A DNA stretch of 44,598 bases from a virus. Below the pieces are notes generated by a model that searched no databases, had not been told where the DNA came from, and saw only the letters and a program-made list of their open reading frames with translations. The stretch covers positions 1 to 44,598 of IMG/VR virus record IMGVR_UViG_3300025000_001092, one strand, 5' to 3'. Below, piece by piece: positions 7,161 to 14,890 of this stretch (position 1 is the stretch's first letter; every line of letters starts with the position of its first letter). Made by a program: the position numbers and the translations under genes.

Positions 7161-8684
7161 ATGGAATCGGTCGCTATCTATATCCGTGTTTCAACTCGTA
7201 AACAAATGGATAATTACTCCCCGGGGGAACAGAAGCGAGTCCTAACAGAATATGCCGAAAGCCGCGGGTGGAAAATATATGATATTTACTCAGACCTGGG
7301 TGAAAGTGGTTCGGACTCCGACCGGGATGATCTCGACCGGCTCATGGTCGACGCTGGCAGAAAACTATTCAGTATGGTCCTTCTTTTCGAACAAGACCGC
7401 CTTAGCCGTCTAGAGCAACTTGATTGGGCCTACTTAGCAAACTCTTTAGCTAAACAAAATATAAGACTCGTTACTCCAACGAGCGAAATCAATCTGGATA
7501 ACGAAGAGGACCGATTCCTAGCAGACCTATTCAATCTTTTAGCCAATAGAGAATTAAAGAAAATAAAAAAGCGCACATCCATGGGTAGGGGTGCAGCAAG
7601 TCAAGATGGTGTTTACTTTGGATCTGTTCCTTTTGGCGTGACACTGAATCGCGTAACTAAGCTATGGAGCGTTGTGCCAAAACAGGTAGAAGTAACTCAA
7701 TTAGCGTTCGAGTGGTATGCAATCGATTTTGGGTTCAATGCCATTGCTAAGAGGCTGAACGATAACGGGTATCGATCACAGAAGGGTGCTAAGTTCAACT
7801 CATCGACAGTAAGCAGGATATTAACTAACCCTATTTGCCTAGGAGAATTCGAACAGACGGTCGTTGGTAAGACTTCGCGTCATACAGTTAAATGGGAGCA
7901 TGGTAATGGGCCATACATTTCAAAACAATCCTATAATCGTGTGCAGTCTATTATTGCAGAACGTGGAGAATATCAATATTTTTTAAAGGCGAAATACCTC
8001 TTAGTGGGTATTATAGTTTGCGAAGAATGCGGTAGAAAGCTACAATCTAAGCCCACACAATCAATACTAGCTAAAGGAAATAAGGTTATATATCATTACT
8101 ACGCTCACAGACAAGCAACCAAGAAAGAGTGCAGTGCCCATCACAAAATGAGCATTATTCACGGCAAAATACTTTCAACGCTTCAGGAAATAGCAGGGAA
8201 CCCCAAGAGAATAGAGTTACTCATCAAGGAGAATTCAAGACCAGTTAATACGGATGATATCAAGGAAAAACTAGAACGATGCCGAGATGAACGCGCTAAA
8301 CTAATTGATAAAAAGGGAAAGTTATTAGACTTTTATTTAGATGGAGTATGGGAAAAGGATGAACTGGACCAAAAAAAGAGGGATATAGAAATACAGATAG
8401 CTGCTATTTCAAGTAGAGAGTCCGAACTTGACCAACGCTTAACATCTTCATTAAGGACCGATGTAGATATTAAAAAGGTATCCGAGGCATTATTGATGCT
8501 TAAAGGTTTTAATGAGAACAAGGAGCTTACGGATGACCAAAAAATTACGTTAATACGAGACTTGATATCTGAGGTCAGAGTGAGTAAGTTAGGAGCGATA
8601 GAACTTTTTTTAAAGGTAAATGTTGGTAGTAATGCTTGTCCAATCATAAGCAGTGATCTTCATCTATGCTTAACTCTGGACTGA
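7161..8684 (+). CDS. int: Large serine recombinase (phage integrase)
   Basis: 507 aa with an excellent RBS (CAGGAGGTGAAACC). The N-terminal resolvase domain has the catalytic serine at residue 11 (YIRVSTRKQ) and the DRLSRLEQ segment. It is followed by the recombinase domain (GSVPFGVTLN, NDNGYRSQKGAKF, RILTNPICLGEF), a zinc ribbon from about residue 287 (CEECGRKL, then paired Cys/His about 40 residues later) and a coiled coil at about 365-430. This is the architecture of phage integrases such as those of phiC31/A118, which join attP and attB directionally. It follows the repressor and ImmA genes, a standard lysogeny cassette. All key residues seen are intact. Confidence 0.95.
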   Translation: MESVAIYIRVSTRKQMDNYSPGEQKRVLTEYAESRGWKIYDIYSDLGESGSDSDRDDLDRLMVDAGRKLFSMVLLFEQDRLSRLEQLDWAYLANSLAKQNIRLVTPTSEINLDNEEDRFLADLFNLLANRELKKIKKRTSMGRGAASQDGVYFGSVPFGVTLNRVTKLWSVVPKQVEVTQLAFEWYAIDFGFNAIAKRLNDNGYRSQKGAKFNSSTVSRILTNPICLGEFEQTVVGKTSRHTVKWEHGNGPYISKQSYNRVQSIIAERGEYQYFLKAKYLLVGIIVCEECGRKLQSKPTQSILAKGNKVIYHYYAHRQATKKECSAHHKMSIIHGKILSTLQEIAGNPKRIELLIKENSRPVNTDDIKEKLERCRDERAKLIDKKGKLLDFYLDGVWEKDELDQKKRDIEIQIAAISSRESELDQRLTSSLRTDVDIKKVSEALLMLKGFNENKELTDDQKITLIRDLISEVRVSKLGAIELFLKVNVGSNACPIISSDLHLCLTLD

Positions 8685-8691
8685 CAAGGAC

Positions 8692-8723
8692 AAGGATCCC
8701 AAACTATTGGGGATCCTTTTTAT
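8692..8723 (+). terminator. Rho-independent terminator after integrase
   Basis: AAGGATCCC (8692-8700), an 8-9-nt loop and GGGATCCTT (8710-8718) followed by a T tract lie 8 nt after the integrase stop. Confidence 0.85.
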
Positions 8724-8727
8724 TTGC

Positions 8728-8756
8728 CCATTTTTAACCAATTACGTGTTAAATGG
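8728..8756. other. Imperfect dyad next to integrase; possible attP region
   Basis: CCATTTTTAAC (8728-8738) faces GTTAAATGG (8748-8756) across CAATTACGT. It lies in the 155-bp gap between the integrase terminator and the next gene, a usual place for the attP of a large serine integrase. The dyad is short and interrupted, so this is only a candidate. Confidence 0.25.
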
Positions 8757-8839
8757 CGGACAGGCTACGTTATTTGTTCAACTCTATTCAAATATCATTT
8801 ATCAAACTGCACCACAAACACAACAAGGAGGTGACACAA

Positions 8840-9031
8840 TTGGAGATCAAAGCAAAACTCAGGAGAAGTGACAGAGACATCAAGGAGGCTGTTACACGCC
8901 TGCACCTGGAAGAGTGGGAGAGAATGTCCGATCTAGTCCGAGATGGATTCCGGAAGGAGCTAGTGGCCCGGGGGGTAATGGAGACGGTGGATGATATTGA
9001 GACGGCGATTGAGAGGAGGAGCGACGAGTGA
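8840..9031 (+). CDS. Small helical hypothetical protein
   Basis: 63 aa from a TTG at 8840, 7-8 nt after AAGGAGGTG; upstream in-frame ATG sites lack an RBS. It is highly charged and helical (LRRSDRDIKEAVTRLHLEEWERM), a size and composition compatible with a ribbon-helix-helix-like or coiled regulator, though no motif is decisive. It opens the plus-strand group leading to the FtsK-like gene. Confidence 0.55.
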   Translation: MEIKAKLRRSDRDIKEAVTRLHLEEWERMSDLVRDGFRKELVARGVMETVDDIETAIERRSDE

Positions 9032-9115
9032 CAACGATTGCACGGAAAGACTGGATCAACTACTGAGGGATATGAATGTTTTATCTTGGCATGTGTTCGA
9101 GAGGAGTTGATCTTG

Positions 9116-9652
9116 ATGGACATGGGTTTAATTAATCAAGACATCGCTTTATTCAAAAATAGCTTTCCATCTGCTCATTTTGACTGGAGAGAAATTACAT
9201 TCGTTACCCACGATGAGTGTTCCCGCGAGTACTTAAATCGACATAGTGGCTACGATCCTGAGGACAAATTTCCAACCTTCTATAGCTCCGCAACAAGTAC
9301 GGTAGTTCACGATAAAATTCTAGCACAGTTTGATTATGTACGTTTTCACGAAATGGGGCATGCAGTACATGGTAAACTGCTCAAATTTAGAAGATACTCC
9401 TTTTCGAAAGGTTATCAACAATCTTTAGTAAAGTATTGGGGTATACCAAATTATGTACGACCAAATCACAGGGAGAGGTTCGCAGATGTATTTGCCGAAA
9501 CTATGTTGCGATTGAAGCACGATTGCATTATGGATGAGTTCAACAATGAACTGATAGACGTGATTACTCGCACTGATATGAAGAAAGAACTTTATTCTAG
9601 ACCGAGAGTTAATGTTAACGGCAAGTCGCTTGTAATGGAGGTGGCAAGATAA
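9116..9652 (+). CDS. Putative HExxH zinc metallopeptidase-like protein
   Basis: 178 aa from the ATG at 9116 (GAGAGGAG upstream). A thermolysin-like zinc motif HEMGHAVHG occurs at about residues 78-86, and RFADVFAETM about 45 residues later could supply a third glutamate ligand. It has no signal peptide, so it should act in the cytoplasm. It is distinct from ImmA and has no HTH partner nearby. It overlaps the next gene as TAATG. The substrate is unknown; the peptidase fold is inferred from the motif spacing. Confidence 0.6.
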   Translation: MDMGLINQDIALFKNSFPSAHFDWREITFVTHDECSREYLNRHSGYDPEDKFPTFYSSATSTVVHDKILAQFDYVRFHEMGHAVHGKLLKFRRYSFSKGYQQSLVKYWGIPNYVRPNHRERFADVFAETMLRLKHDCIMDEFNNELIDVITRTDMKKELYSRPRVNVNGKSLVMEVAR

Positions 9653-9891
9653 TGGACATTACTAAAATCCAAAAGATAGTTCGCAAGTCAATCAAGGACT
9701 ACGCTATCACTGCAAAGTATGACGAGGAAATATTAATATCGTTTCTAAGCGTGGATATCTTCCGGGAGATCAATACGGATGAATCGCCAGCACCCTCCCC
9801 AGTTCCCAAAAATCCTCCTCGCCGCAATACCAGTCAGAGTGTACTTGGTCAAATTAGCATTGGTGAAGGAGTGAATACGAGTGATGGATAA
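9652..9891 (+). CDS. Hypothetical protein coupled to FtsK-like gene
   Basis: 79 aa, with GGAGGTGG before the ATG. A helical N-terminal half (MDITKIQKIVRKSIKDYAI) is followed by a Pro/Ser-rich stretch (SPAPSPVPKNPPRR) that looks like a disordered linker. Its end overlaps the FtsK-like start by 11 nt. Function unknown; the context suggests an accessory to the DNA translocase. Confidence 0.6.
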   Translation: MDITKIQKIVRKSIKDYAITAKYDEEILISFLSVDIFREINTDESPAPSPVPKNPPRRNTSQSVLGQISIGEGVNTSDG

Positions 9892-11278
9892 ATCCTCAGT
9901 GCGACCGGACATCATTGGCCTATTCTCATCTACTATTGTACAGATCGGACGATTCGCTCTCCGCAACATCCCTAGACACAGGGATTCACACCCGGGACGT
10001 ATCATGCTCAGCTGGAAACGTAACGACGTATGTACTGAGACCAAAGAGCGCGGTAAGGACTATGTGACAAAGGAATACCCGCGCCTCATAGAAAAAACTT
10101 GGAAAGGTCACAACCGAGTTTTTAAATACAGGATTCCAACAGGCCTGAACCATTCCAAACTCATCAAGTCTATTGACGATATTGAATTCGATCTTAAATC
10201 AGAGGTGCTATTTAAGTTACTGGAAAACGACCCAAGGGCTCATTTCTCCCTAACTGTCTTATCTGGTCATTTGCTGGACTTCATCGCCTACACGAACGAG
10301 GCTGAACACCTAAAACTAGACGGTCTATGGATTCCTATCGGTTGGTCAAGGCGCGGCTTAGAAATGCTAGATTTATCATCATCGAATTCCCCACACTTAA
10401 TGATCGGAGGAACAACTGGCGGAGGAAAATCCACGTTAGCCAGACTTATATTCGCCTGCCTCCATATGCGCTATAATCGGGACAATGTTAGGTTATGGCT
10501 GTGCGACTTGAAGCATGGTAACGACATTGCGGTGCTGGGAGAAGACCCTCTCTTAGTAGATAGAGTTGTAACTCAACCCGAAGAAATAGCGGGGATTATG
10601 GATGATTTATCTATAGTAATCGGTGAGAGGTACGAATTATTTAAGCGGCACAAATGCACCGATCTGAAAAGTTTTAACAAGCGCCATCCTCAAAAAAGAT
10701 TGCCCAGAATCATCTGCTTTGTGGATGAGTTAACTAAATTAGAAGGAAAGGAGTTTAATAAAGCCAGAGAAAAGATGACTAAGATGACGGGCGAGGCCAG
10801 AGGTGCAGGTGTGCATGTAATTCTGAGTTGCCATAGGCCGACGATAGATATTGTATCTGGGACCTTGAAAAACAATATTCCGTCTGTCGTTGCGTTCCGG
10901 TGTAATCCTGTCTCAGCACAGGTTCTTCTTGGAAAAGGAAATTGGGAAGGTACTATGGCCATTGATAAAGACGTTGAGGGTAGAGCGTTGCTTTCCTTCA
11001 AAGATCAAGTGCTGGTACAGGTGCCCTACATCAACGACGATGAAATTGAAACCATCATGGCAGCCTATCAAAAGCCACAAAAAGCACAAGTTGAAACCTT
11101 TGTTGAGGTTGTCAAGGTGACCAAAGAGCCAATTATACATGACGAGATAATAAAAAGTAGTGGGAATAGGCAGTTATGCGACCATGAGAACACGGGAACC
11201 CGCACACGGAGCGCTAAATTACGCTTGGTACAACCGCACTCTAAGAATACCGGCATACATAAGTCCGCGAAGGAGTGA
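9881..11278 (+). CDS. FtsK/SpoIIIE-family DNA translocase ATPase
   Basis: 465 aa from GTG at 9881 (AAGGAG 9 nt upstream; an ATG at 9884 is the alternative). The P-loop ATPase core has Walker A GGTTGGGKST at about residue 176, Walker B RIICFVDE at about 276, and a downstream HVILSCHRP segment. There are no N-terminal membrane helices, so it is a soluble motor. Phage and plasmid members of this family occur beside replication-relaxation proteins, as here, and are thought to act on element DNA. The last 60 residues are basic and overlap no other confident frame. Confidence 0.88.
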   Translation: MMDKSSVRPDIIGLFSSTIVQIGRFALRNIPRHRDSHPGRIMLSWKRNDVCTETKERGKDYVTKEYPRLIEKTWKGHNRVFKYRIPTGLNHSKLIKSIDDIEFDLKSEVLFKLLENDPRAHFSLTVLSGHLLDFIAYTNEAEHLKLDGLWIPIGWSRRGLEMLDLSSSNSPHLMIGGTTGGGKSTLARLIFACLHMRYNRDNVRLWLCDLKHGNDIAVLGEDPLLVDRVVTQPEEIAGIMDDLSIVIGERYELFKRHKCTDLKSFNKRHPQKRLPRIICFVDELTKLEGKEFNKAREKMTKMTGEARGAGVHVILSCHRPTIDIVSGTLKNNIPSVVAFRCNPVSAQVLLGKGNWEGTMAIDKDVEGRALLSFKDQVLVQVPYINDDEIETIMAAYQKPQKAQVETFVEVVKVTKEPIIHDEIIKSSGNRQLCDHENTGTRTRSAKLRLVQPHSKNTGIHKSAKE

Positions 11279-11285
11279 TGGAATA

Positions 11286-11954
11286 GTGAACGAGCAGCTT
11301 CAACGCTTCCGAGGGACGAACTGTATAGCGTATGGGCAAATAAGGGATGACCAAATCGTCAAACTTATTTATGCCGGCGCGGCGTTCACTCGCCCTCAAA
11401 TTGAAAAAATCATATTTACAAATCGAAAGTCATCCAGAAGACTGTCTCAATATGCATTGGCCCGTCTTTACAAGCAGGAGAGAATCAAAAAATGGGTGCG
11501 ATCTGCTCACTTACCGACAATTTATTATTCGAGGAAACCGCGTCAATTGGACCACGTACTACTCATTAACGAAGTTTATTGCGCCCTACTCTCCCAGAAA
11601 AAGTCCTGGTACGTTATCGAATGGAAGTGGAATTATTCGATCCTGAACGGCATGGTTGTTGCCGATGCAATGGCGAATATATTTACCGAACCAGATCGCA
11701 AAGGTCGCCGAGTTGTGTTCGTCGAGGTCGAGCGTAACCCCAGCAAACGATTCGATAAACCCCAGCAATACCAGAAGGTGTACGATACTAATTGGATTAA
11801 GGAAGAGTGGTCGGTTATTAAAGGTAATACCGCAATATTCCCCACTATCTTAATCGTAACTGACGATGAACTTGTCATTAAAAGTGAACTTAACTTTATT
11901 GTTGCAAGTATTGATGAAGTTGGAAAGGACGTTTATTCTCTTTTAAGGAGGTAA
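11286..11954 (+). CDS. Replication-relaxation family protein
   Basis: 222 aa from GTG at 11286, 10 nt after AGGAG; the longer in-frame version would overlap the FtsK gene by over 100 nt. An N-terminal winged-helix-like part (GAAFTRPQIEKIIF, RRLSQYALARLYKQERIKKW) precedes a nuclease/relaxase-like beta region (DAMANIF, VVFVEVERNPS, KRFDKPQQYQKVY). This fits the replication-relaxation family found on Bacillota plasmids and prophages, thought to bind DNA at replication origins. The pair with an upstream FtsK ATPase is a recurrent one. Confidence 0.8.
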   Translation: MNEQLQRFRGTNCIAYGQIRDDQIVKLIYAGAAFTRPQIEKIIFTNRKSSRRLSQYALARLYKQERIKKWVRSAHLPTIYYSRKPRQLDHVLLINEVYCALLSQKKSWYVIEWKWNYSILNGMVVADAMANIFTEPDRKGRRVVFVEVERNPSKRFDKPQQYQKVYDTNWIKEEWSVIKGNTAIFPTILIVTDDELVIKSELNFIVASIDEVGKDVYSLLRR

Positions 11955-11958
11955 CGCA

Positions 11959-12273
11959 ATGTTCTATGATGTAATTGCCAACCGATCAGAATTCCTAAAG
12001 CTCTCTGATCCGGAAGTTCACGACACTCTCTCAAGCATGTTCCCTGATCGTAATCTATATTGTCACTCCCAAGGCTGGCGCAGAAGCGAAGAGTATATCC
12101 TTAAGGCCAAAGGCGGTCGCGGTGACGTTCTAGTCGGTTGGGGGAACATAACTAAGGGGGGCGAGGAAAGTGAGCGTACTGGATCGCTACGTTGCATCAC
12201 ACTCGAAAGTATATTGGGACACCAATCCGAAAGTGGAACGAGAAATCAGGGACCGTCAGGAAATCGCAAGTGA
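11959..12273 (+). CDS. Hypothetical protein
   Basis: 104 aa with TAAGGAGGTAACGCA before the ATG. The first 65 residues look protein-like (LSDPEVHDTLSSMFP, SEEYILKAKGGRGDVLVGWG). The last 35 residues overlap the next gene in another frame and are low-complexity in character, so the natural protein may once have ended earlier. Not recognised. Confidence 0.55.
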   Translation: MFYDVIANRSEFLKLSDPEVHDTLSSMFPDRNLYCHSQGWRRSEEYILKAKGGRGDVLVGWGNITKGGEESERTGSLRCITLESILGHQSESGTRNQGPSGNRK

Positions 12274-12532
12274 TTATCACGCCGGCAACTCTCTTGCCCA
12301 CATCCTAGATGATCATACGTCAGAACCAAAATACCAGAAGATCAGAGGAGAACAAGAGTGGGCTGCAATGGTATTCACCAAGTCACCTGGTAGACCTCTA
12401 AGGTGCGAGCGACCTTGCGTTGATGACTCCATCCTCTGGCAAGATCCCTGCACCAAAGAAGCCATTGCGATCACATATCGGCACACAGTTTTTGAGCAAC
12501 AGATGCAGAGATATTGGGGGTTAAAGCAATGA
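12170..12532 (+). CDS. Hypothetical protein
   Basis: 120 aa from GTG with GAGGAAAG upstream. It contains a charged helical N-terminus (NPKVEREIRDRQEIASDY) and two Cys pairs (LRCERPC, DPC) too irregular for a confident zinc site. It overlaps the preceding gene by 104 nt and the next by 4 nt. Not recognised. Confidence 0.55.
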   Translation: MSVLDRYVASHSKVYWDTNPKVEREIRDRQEIASDYHAGNSLAHILDDHTSEPKYQKIRGEQEWAAMVFTKSPGRPLRCERPCVDDSILWQDPCTKEAIAITYRHTVFEQQMQRYWGLKQ

Positions 12533-12633
12533 TTGAATCGGGAATCGCAATGATTATCATAGGATCTCTAGGACTGGGCTATAAGCTTTCTACTAAGATA
12601 AAACTGACGTTTAACAAAAAGGCTAAAGGGTGA
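12529..12633 (+). CDS. Mini membrane protein (34 aa)
   Basis: Overlapping the previous stop as ATGA, this 34-residue product has one hydrophobic segment (IAMIIIGSLGLGY) followed by a Lys-rich tail (KLSTKIKLTFNKKAKG), so it would be N-out with a cytoplasmic basic tail. GGGGG lies upstream. It ends 5 nt before the next start. Likely translated by coupling; role unknown. Confidence 0.5.
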   Translation: MIESGIAMIIIGSLGLGYKLSTKIKLTFNKKAKG

Positions 12634-12638
12634 TATTT

Positions 12639-12866
12639 ATGGGTAAGGGTATTAGAATAGCCGGTAGTCTACTGAACGCAGTAACGTTAAATCCAATCCT
12701 GAAGCAGATGAAGAAGGAAACAAAACTACTGGAAAAGCAACACAACTCGCGATTGAACCAAGCTGCGTTGGATGTTTTGGCGGAGAGGTCAGCGGAAACA
12801 ATGCCAAGGGTTTGGGAAGTTCGTCAACCGTTTGATTCGATTATACATCAGCATAAATTGTGGTAA
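12639..12866 (+). CDS. Small hypothetical protein
   Basis: 75 aa from the ATG at 12639 (AAAGGGTGA upstream). An amphipathic N-terminus (GIRIAGSLLNAVTLNPIL) precedes a charged helix (MKKETKLLEKQHNSRLNQ). No cysteines or catalytic motif. It belongs to the run of small genes after the replication-relaxation gene. Function unknown. Confidence 0.5.
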   Translation: MGKGIRIAGSLLNAVTLNPILKQMKKETKLLEKQHNSRLNQAALDVLAERSAETMPRVWEVRQPFDSIIHQHKLW

Positions 12867-12889
12867 AATAACTCAAGCGAGGTGATAAC

Positions 12890-13117
12890 GTGACCAACAA
12901 CCCAACCCCCGACAACCTAGAACTCCTCTCTATTAAATGCCCGCACTGCTCAGAGATATCTCCCGTGAACCAATGGGCCACCATAGCTATTAAAACTACC
13001 TCCTGCTCTGCAAGTTTTAGTTTTATGGGTAAGCCTAAGGATTCCGAGAGTTTAGTGTGCCCGAAGTGCAGGAAGGATTGCGGCTACGATGAGATTATCG
13101 AAGCAATGAAGGCGTGA
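12890..13117 (+). CDS. Small zinc-ribbon protein
   Basis: 75 aa from GTG with GCGAGGTGATAAC upstream. Two knuckles, CPHC at about residue 17 and CPKCRKDC at about residue 57, flank a hydrophobic beta-like core, a zinc-ribbon layout. It is the last gene before a terminator. Such proteins are often nucleic-acid-binding; no target is visible. Confidence 0.65.
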   Translation: MTNNPTPDNLELLSIKCPHCSEISPVNQWATIAIKTTSCSASFSFMGKPKDSESLVCPKCRKDCGYDEIIEAMKA

Positions 13118-13125
13118 GATTATTG

Positions 13126-13157
13126 GTCCCCTGGCGAAAGTCGGGGACTGTTTTTTA
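13126..13157 (+). terminator. Rho-independent terminator
   Basis: GTCCCC (13126-13131) and GGGGAC (13143-13148) form a stem followed by TGTTTTTTAT. It closes the 8840-13117 operon. Confidence 0.85.
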
Positions 13158-13174
13158 TGTAAATAATTATGTAA

Positions 13175-13230
13175 ATCTTGAAAAGCAGTATTGACTTTCA
13201 TCTTGAAAAGCAGTATAATTATATCAAGAT
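13175..13230 (+). promoter_or_regulatory. Consensus promoter embedded in 17-bp direct repeats
   Basis: TTGACT (13191-13196), a 17-nt spacer and TATAAT (13214-13219) form a strong promoter for the gene at 13251. ATCTTGAAAAGCAGTAT occurs twice, at 13175-13191 and 13200-13216, 25 bp apart, the first touching the -35 and the second running into the -10. A partial inverted copy (ATCAAGAT, 13223-13230) follows. The layout suggests an operator array for a repressor; which one is unknown. Confidence 0.8.
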
Positions 13231-13250
13231 AAAGAAAGGGGTTGCGCACA

Positions 13251-13625
13251 ATGACGAAGATTAAAATGAGCAAACGCCAAATGATGGTTGAGGCCCACAA
13301 GATGGCACGTAAGATGGTCGGTGATTACTCCGCTCGGTTGGCATTGGCTCTTCGGACATTGTGGGCAGCAGCTAAGAAAGGAGTAAAAGCCGTGAAAACA
13401 CCATTAACTTCATTAAATGCAACGGTCGGAGCGCGTATTTCAGCAACTACTAAAGCTTTCAATGTATTGTACGAAGATGCTACTATCACTGAAGTTATCC
13501 AAGGAGTGAAAAACGGAAACGTAACTGTGAAGTTCGTAACTGATGCAGGAAGAAACCACAAACTGATAGCTCGTACTGTTGCGGAAAAGAACTTTCAAGG
13601 AGTATTTCAGGCATTTCTAGCTTAG
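13251..13625 (+). CDS. Hypothetical basic protein under an iterated-operator promoter
   Basis: 124 aa from the ATG at 13251 (AAAGGGG upstream). Residues 1-60 are very Lys/Arg-rich and helical (KMSKRQMMVEAHKMARKMVGDY); residues 75-124 look beta-rich (GNVTVKFVTDAGRNHKLI). It has its own strong promoter with direct-repeat operators, unlike its neighbours, and is followed by a hairpin leader for the next gene. I do not recognise the family. Confidence 0.6.
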   Translation: MTKIKMSKRQMMVEAHKMARKMVGDYSARLALALRTLWAAAKKGVKAVKTPLTSLNATVGARISATTKAFNVLYEDATITEVIQGVKNGNVTVKFVTDAGRNHKLIARTVAEKNFQGVFQAFLA

Positions 13626-13633
13626 GAATAAGG

Positions 13634-13655
13634 CCAGCCGGGGCCAATACCCGGC
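13634..13655 (+). promoter_or_regulatory. GC-rich leader hairpin (copy 1)
   Basis: GCCGGG (13637-13642), loop GCCAATA and CCCGGC (13650-13655) lie just after one stop codon and just before the RBS of the 13676 gene. The sequence GCCAGCCGGGGCCAATACC recurs before the 17678 gene. It lacks a T tract, so it is not a terminator. Confidence 0.6.
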
Positions 13656-13675
13656 ACACGAAAGGAGTTTTAAGA

Positions 13676-14011
13676 ATGAGATTCGAAAATTGGATGACCT
13701 GCGAAAAGTTAGTTGACGATGGGGATCACAGCATTGGTTATGTCGATGGAAAACCTGCTCAATGGGATGGAAAAAACGAATTACTTGAAGGTGAAGATTT
13801 CCGGCCGGCTCAAGAAGGAAATACATTCGGGGTTAATACTCAAAATGATTATGTCGTCGAAGATGGTGTTTGGCTAGGGAATACAGGGCATGGAGGAAAA
13901 CGCGAAGGATCGGGACGTAAACCTACTGGCCGCAAGCAGAGATCTATATGGCTCGATGATGAGGAATTTGTAAGGGTAAGGGATTTCGTTAAGAGCCTGA
14001 GAGATAAATAA
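13676..14011 (+). CDS. Phage protein with GGKREGSGRKP basic motif and RHH-like tail
   Basis: 111 aa with AAAGGAG before the ATG. Residues 1-70 are acidic (MRFENWMTCEKLVDDGDHS...). From about residue 72 comes HGGKREGSGRKPTGRKQ, a motif common in phage DNA-binding proteins, followed by a predicted strand-helix (SIWLDDEEFVRVRDFVKSL) like a ribbon-helix-helix half. A role as a small transcription or replication regulator is likely but unproven. The GC-rich hairpin upstream may control its translation. Confidence 0.6.
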   Translation: MRFENWMTCEKLVDDGDHSIGYVDGKPAQWDGKNELLEGEDFRPAQEGNTFGVNTQNDYVVEDGVWLGNTGHGGKREGSGRKPTGRKQRSIWLDDEEFVRVRDFVKSLRDK

Positions 14012-14028
14012 GGAGGAAAGCGAAATTA

Positions 14029-14823
14029 ATGATCTTAACCGAAATGGTCCTACGAGAATACGCCAGTCTTCGCGGCTGGCCTTCTCAGTCTGAGTGGAAT
14101 ACCTACGCCAAGGAAAAGGGCTACCTTGGCGTGCAGGGGATCTACTATCACACTCGAAAAAACTGGAACGACTACCGTGACCTTCTTGGGTTCCTGCCCC
14201 GCGCCCATCGCTTTTCTAAAGAGGAATGTTTGGATGCGATCCGAATGGCATCCAAGGAACTTGGGCAGTTCTTCACTCGAAAGCAGTATGAGGAATGGCA
14301 GAAGTTACATCCTACATTCCCGAATCATCAGGTTATTTCTGGACGTTGTGGAGGATGGAATATTGCCAAAGTGTCGGTCGGTCTACTCCCAAACGATTCA
14401 TGGGGAAAAGAATTCACTGAAGAAGAAATCATTGATTCCCTACGTAAATGCTCAAAATCGCTAGGACCTCTGTTTTCCGAAGAAGAATATATGGCATGGA
14501 GATCAAAAAATCCTGACACGCCAAGCATCGAAACTATTCGGAAGCGTCTCGGTGGACTACCGGAAGCAAAAAGAAAAATGGGATTGGAATCCTACGATGC
14601 CGGAGGACCTGAATTCCAATACTCCGAAGGTCGATGGAGGGAACCATTCCTTCGCTTCCTCCGTGATCAGCTTACGCATACAGCCTATGAGGGCTGGTTA
14701 CGAGAGAATGAAGGACCGGGTCTAAAGGCATTGACCGACCATGCCGGGGGGTATGAAAAATCACTATTGGAATGCCTACGACTCTTTATTGAAAAGGTAG
14801 AATCAGGAAGAAGGAAACGATGA
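14029..14823 (+). CDS. Protein made of homing-endonuclease-associated (HNH-repeat) DNA-binding repeats
   Basis: 264 aa with TAAGGAGGAAAG upstream. Three to four degenerate repeats of about 60 residues share the pattern 'F-T/S-x-EE-hydrophobic...A-xx-LG-x-x-F-T/S-x-x-x-Y-xx-W...P...I-xx-R-x-GGW-xx-AK-xxx-GL'. Clear units start near RFSKEECLDAIRMASKELG and EFTEEEIIDSLRKCSKSLG. This resembles the helical repeats that accompany HNH homing endonucleases, but no HNH or other nuclease motif is present. It may be a free-standing DNA-binding protein or a relic. It ends just before a bidirectional terminator. Confidence 0.7.
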   Translation: MILTEMVLREYASLRGWPSQSEWNTYAKEKGYLGVQGIYYHTRKNWNDYRDLLGFLPRAHRFSKEECLDAIRMASKELGQFFTRKQYEEWQKLHPTFPNHQVISGRCGGWNIAKVSVGLLPNDSWGKEFTEEEIIDSLRKCSKSLGPLFSEEEYMAWRSKNPDTPSIETIRKRLGGLPEAKRKMGLESYDAGGPEFQYSEGRWREPFLRFLRDQLTHTAYEGWLRENEGPGLKALTDHAGGYEKSLLECLRLFIEKVESGRRKR

Positions 14824-14847
14824 ACTAATAAAAATCACCGTTAACGC

Positions 14848-14882
14848 AAAAAGCCCCGAACCAATTAAGGCCCGGGGCTTTC
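14848..14882. terminator. Bidirectional terminator between convergent operons
   Basis: AAAGCCCCG and CGGGGCTTT pair with a roughly 14-nt loop between the plus-strand group ending at 14823 and the minus-strand holin. The T tract is better on the minus strand (GCTTTTTGCG), so it mainly ends lysis transcription. Confidence 0.75.
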
Positions 14883-14890
14883 GTCATGCC

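Noticed and set aside
8991-9110. Small ORF MILRRRLRGG... ending MNVLSWHVFERS before the HExxH gene
   Set aside because: The C-terminal part looks protein-like, but the start lies inside another gene without a good RBS, and the best RBS there leads into a different 12-codon frame. It may be a decayed gene end.
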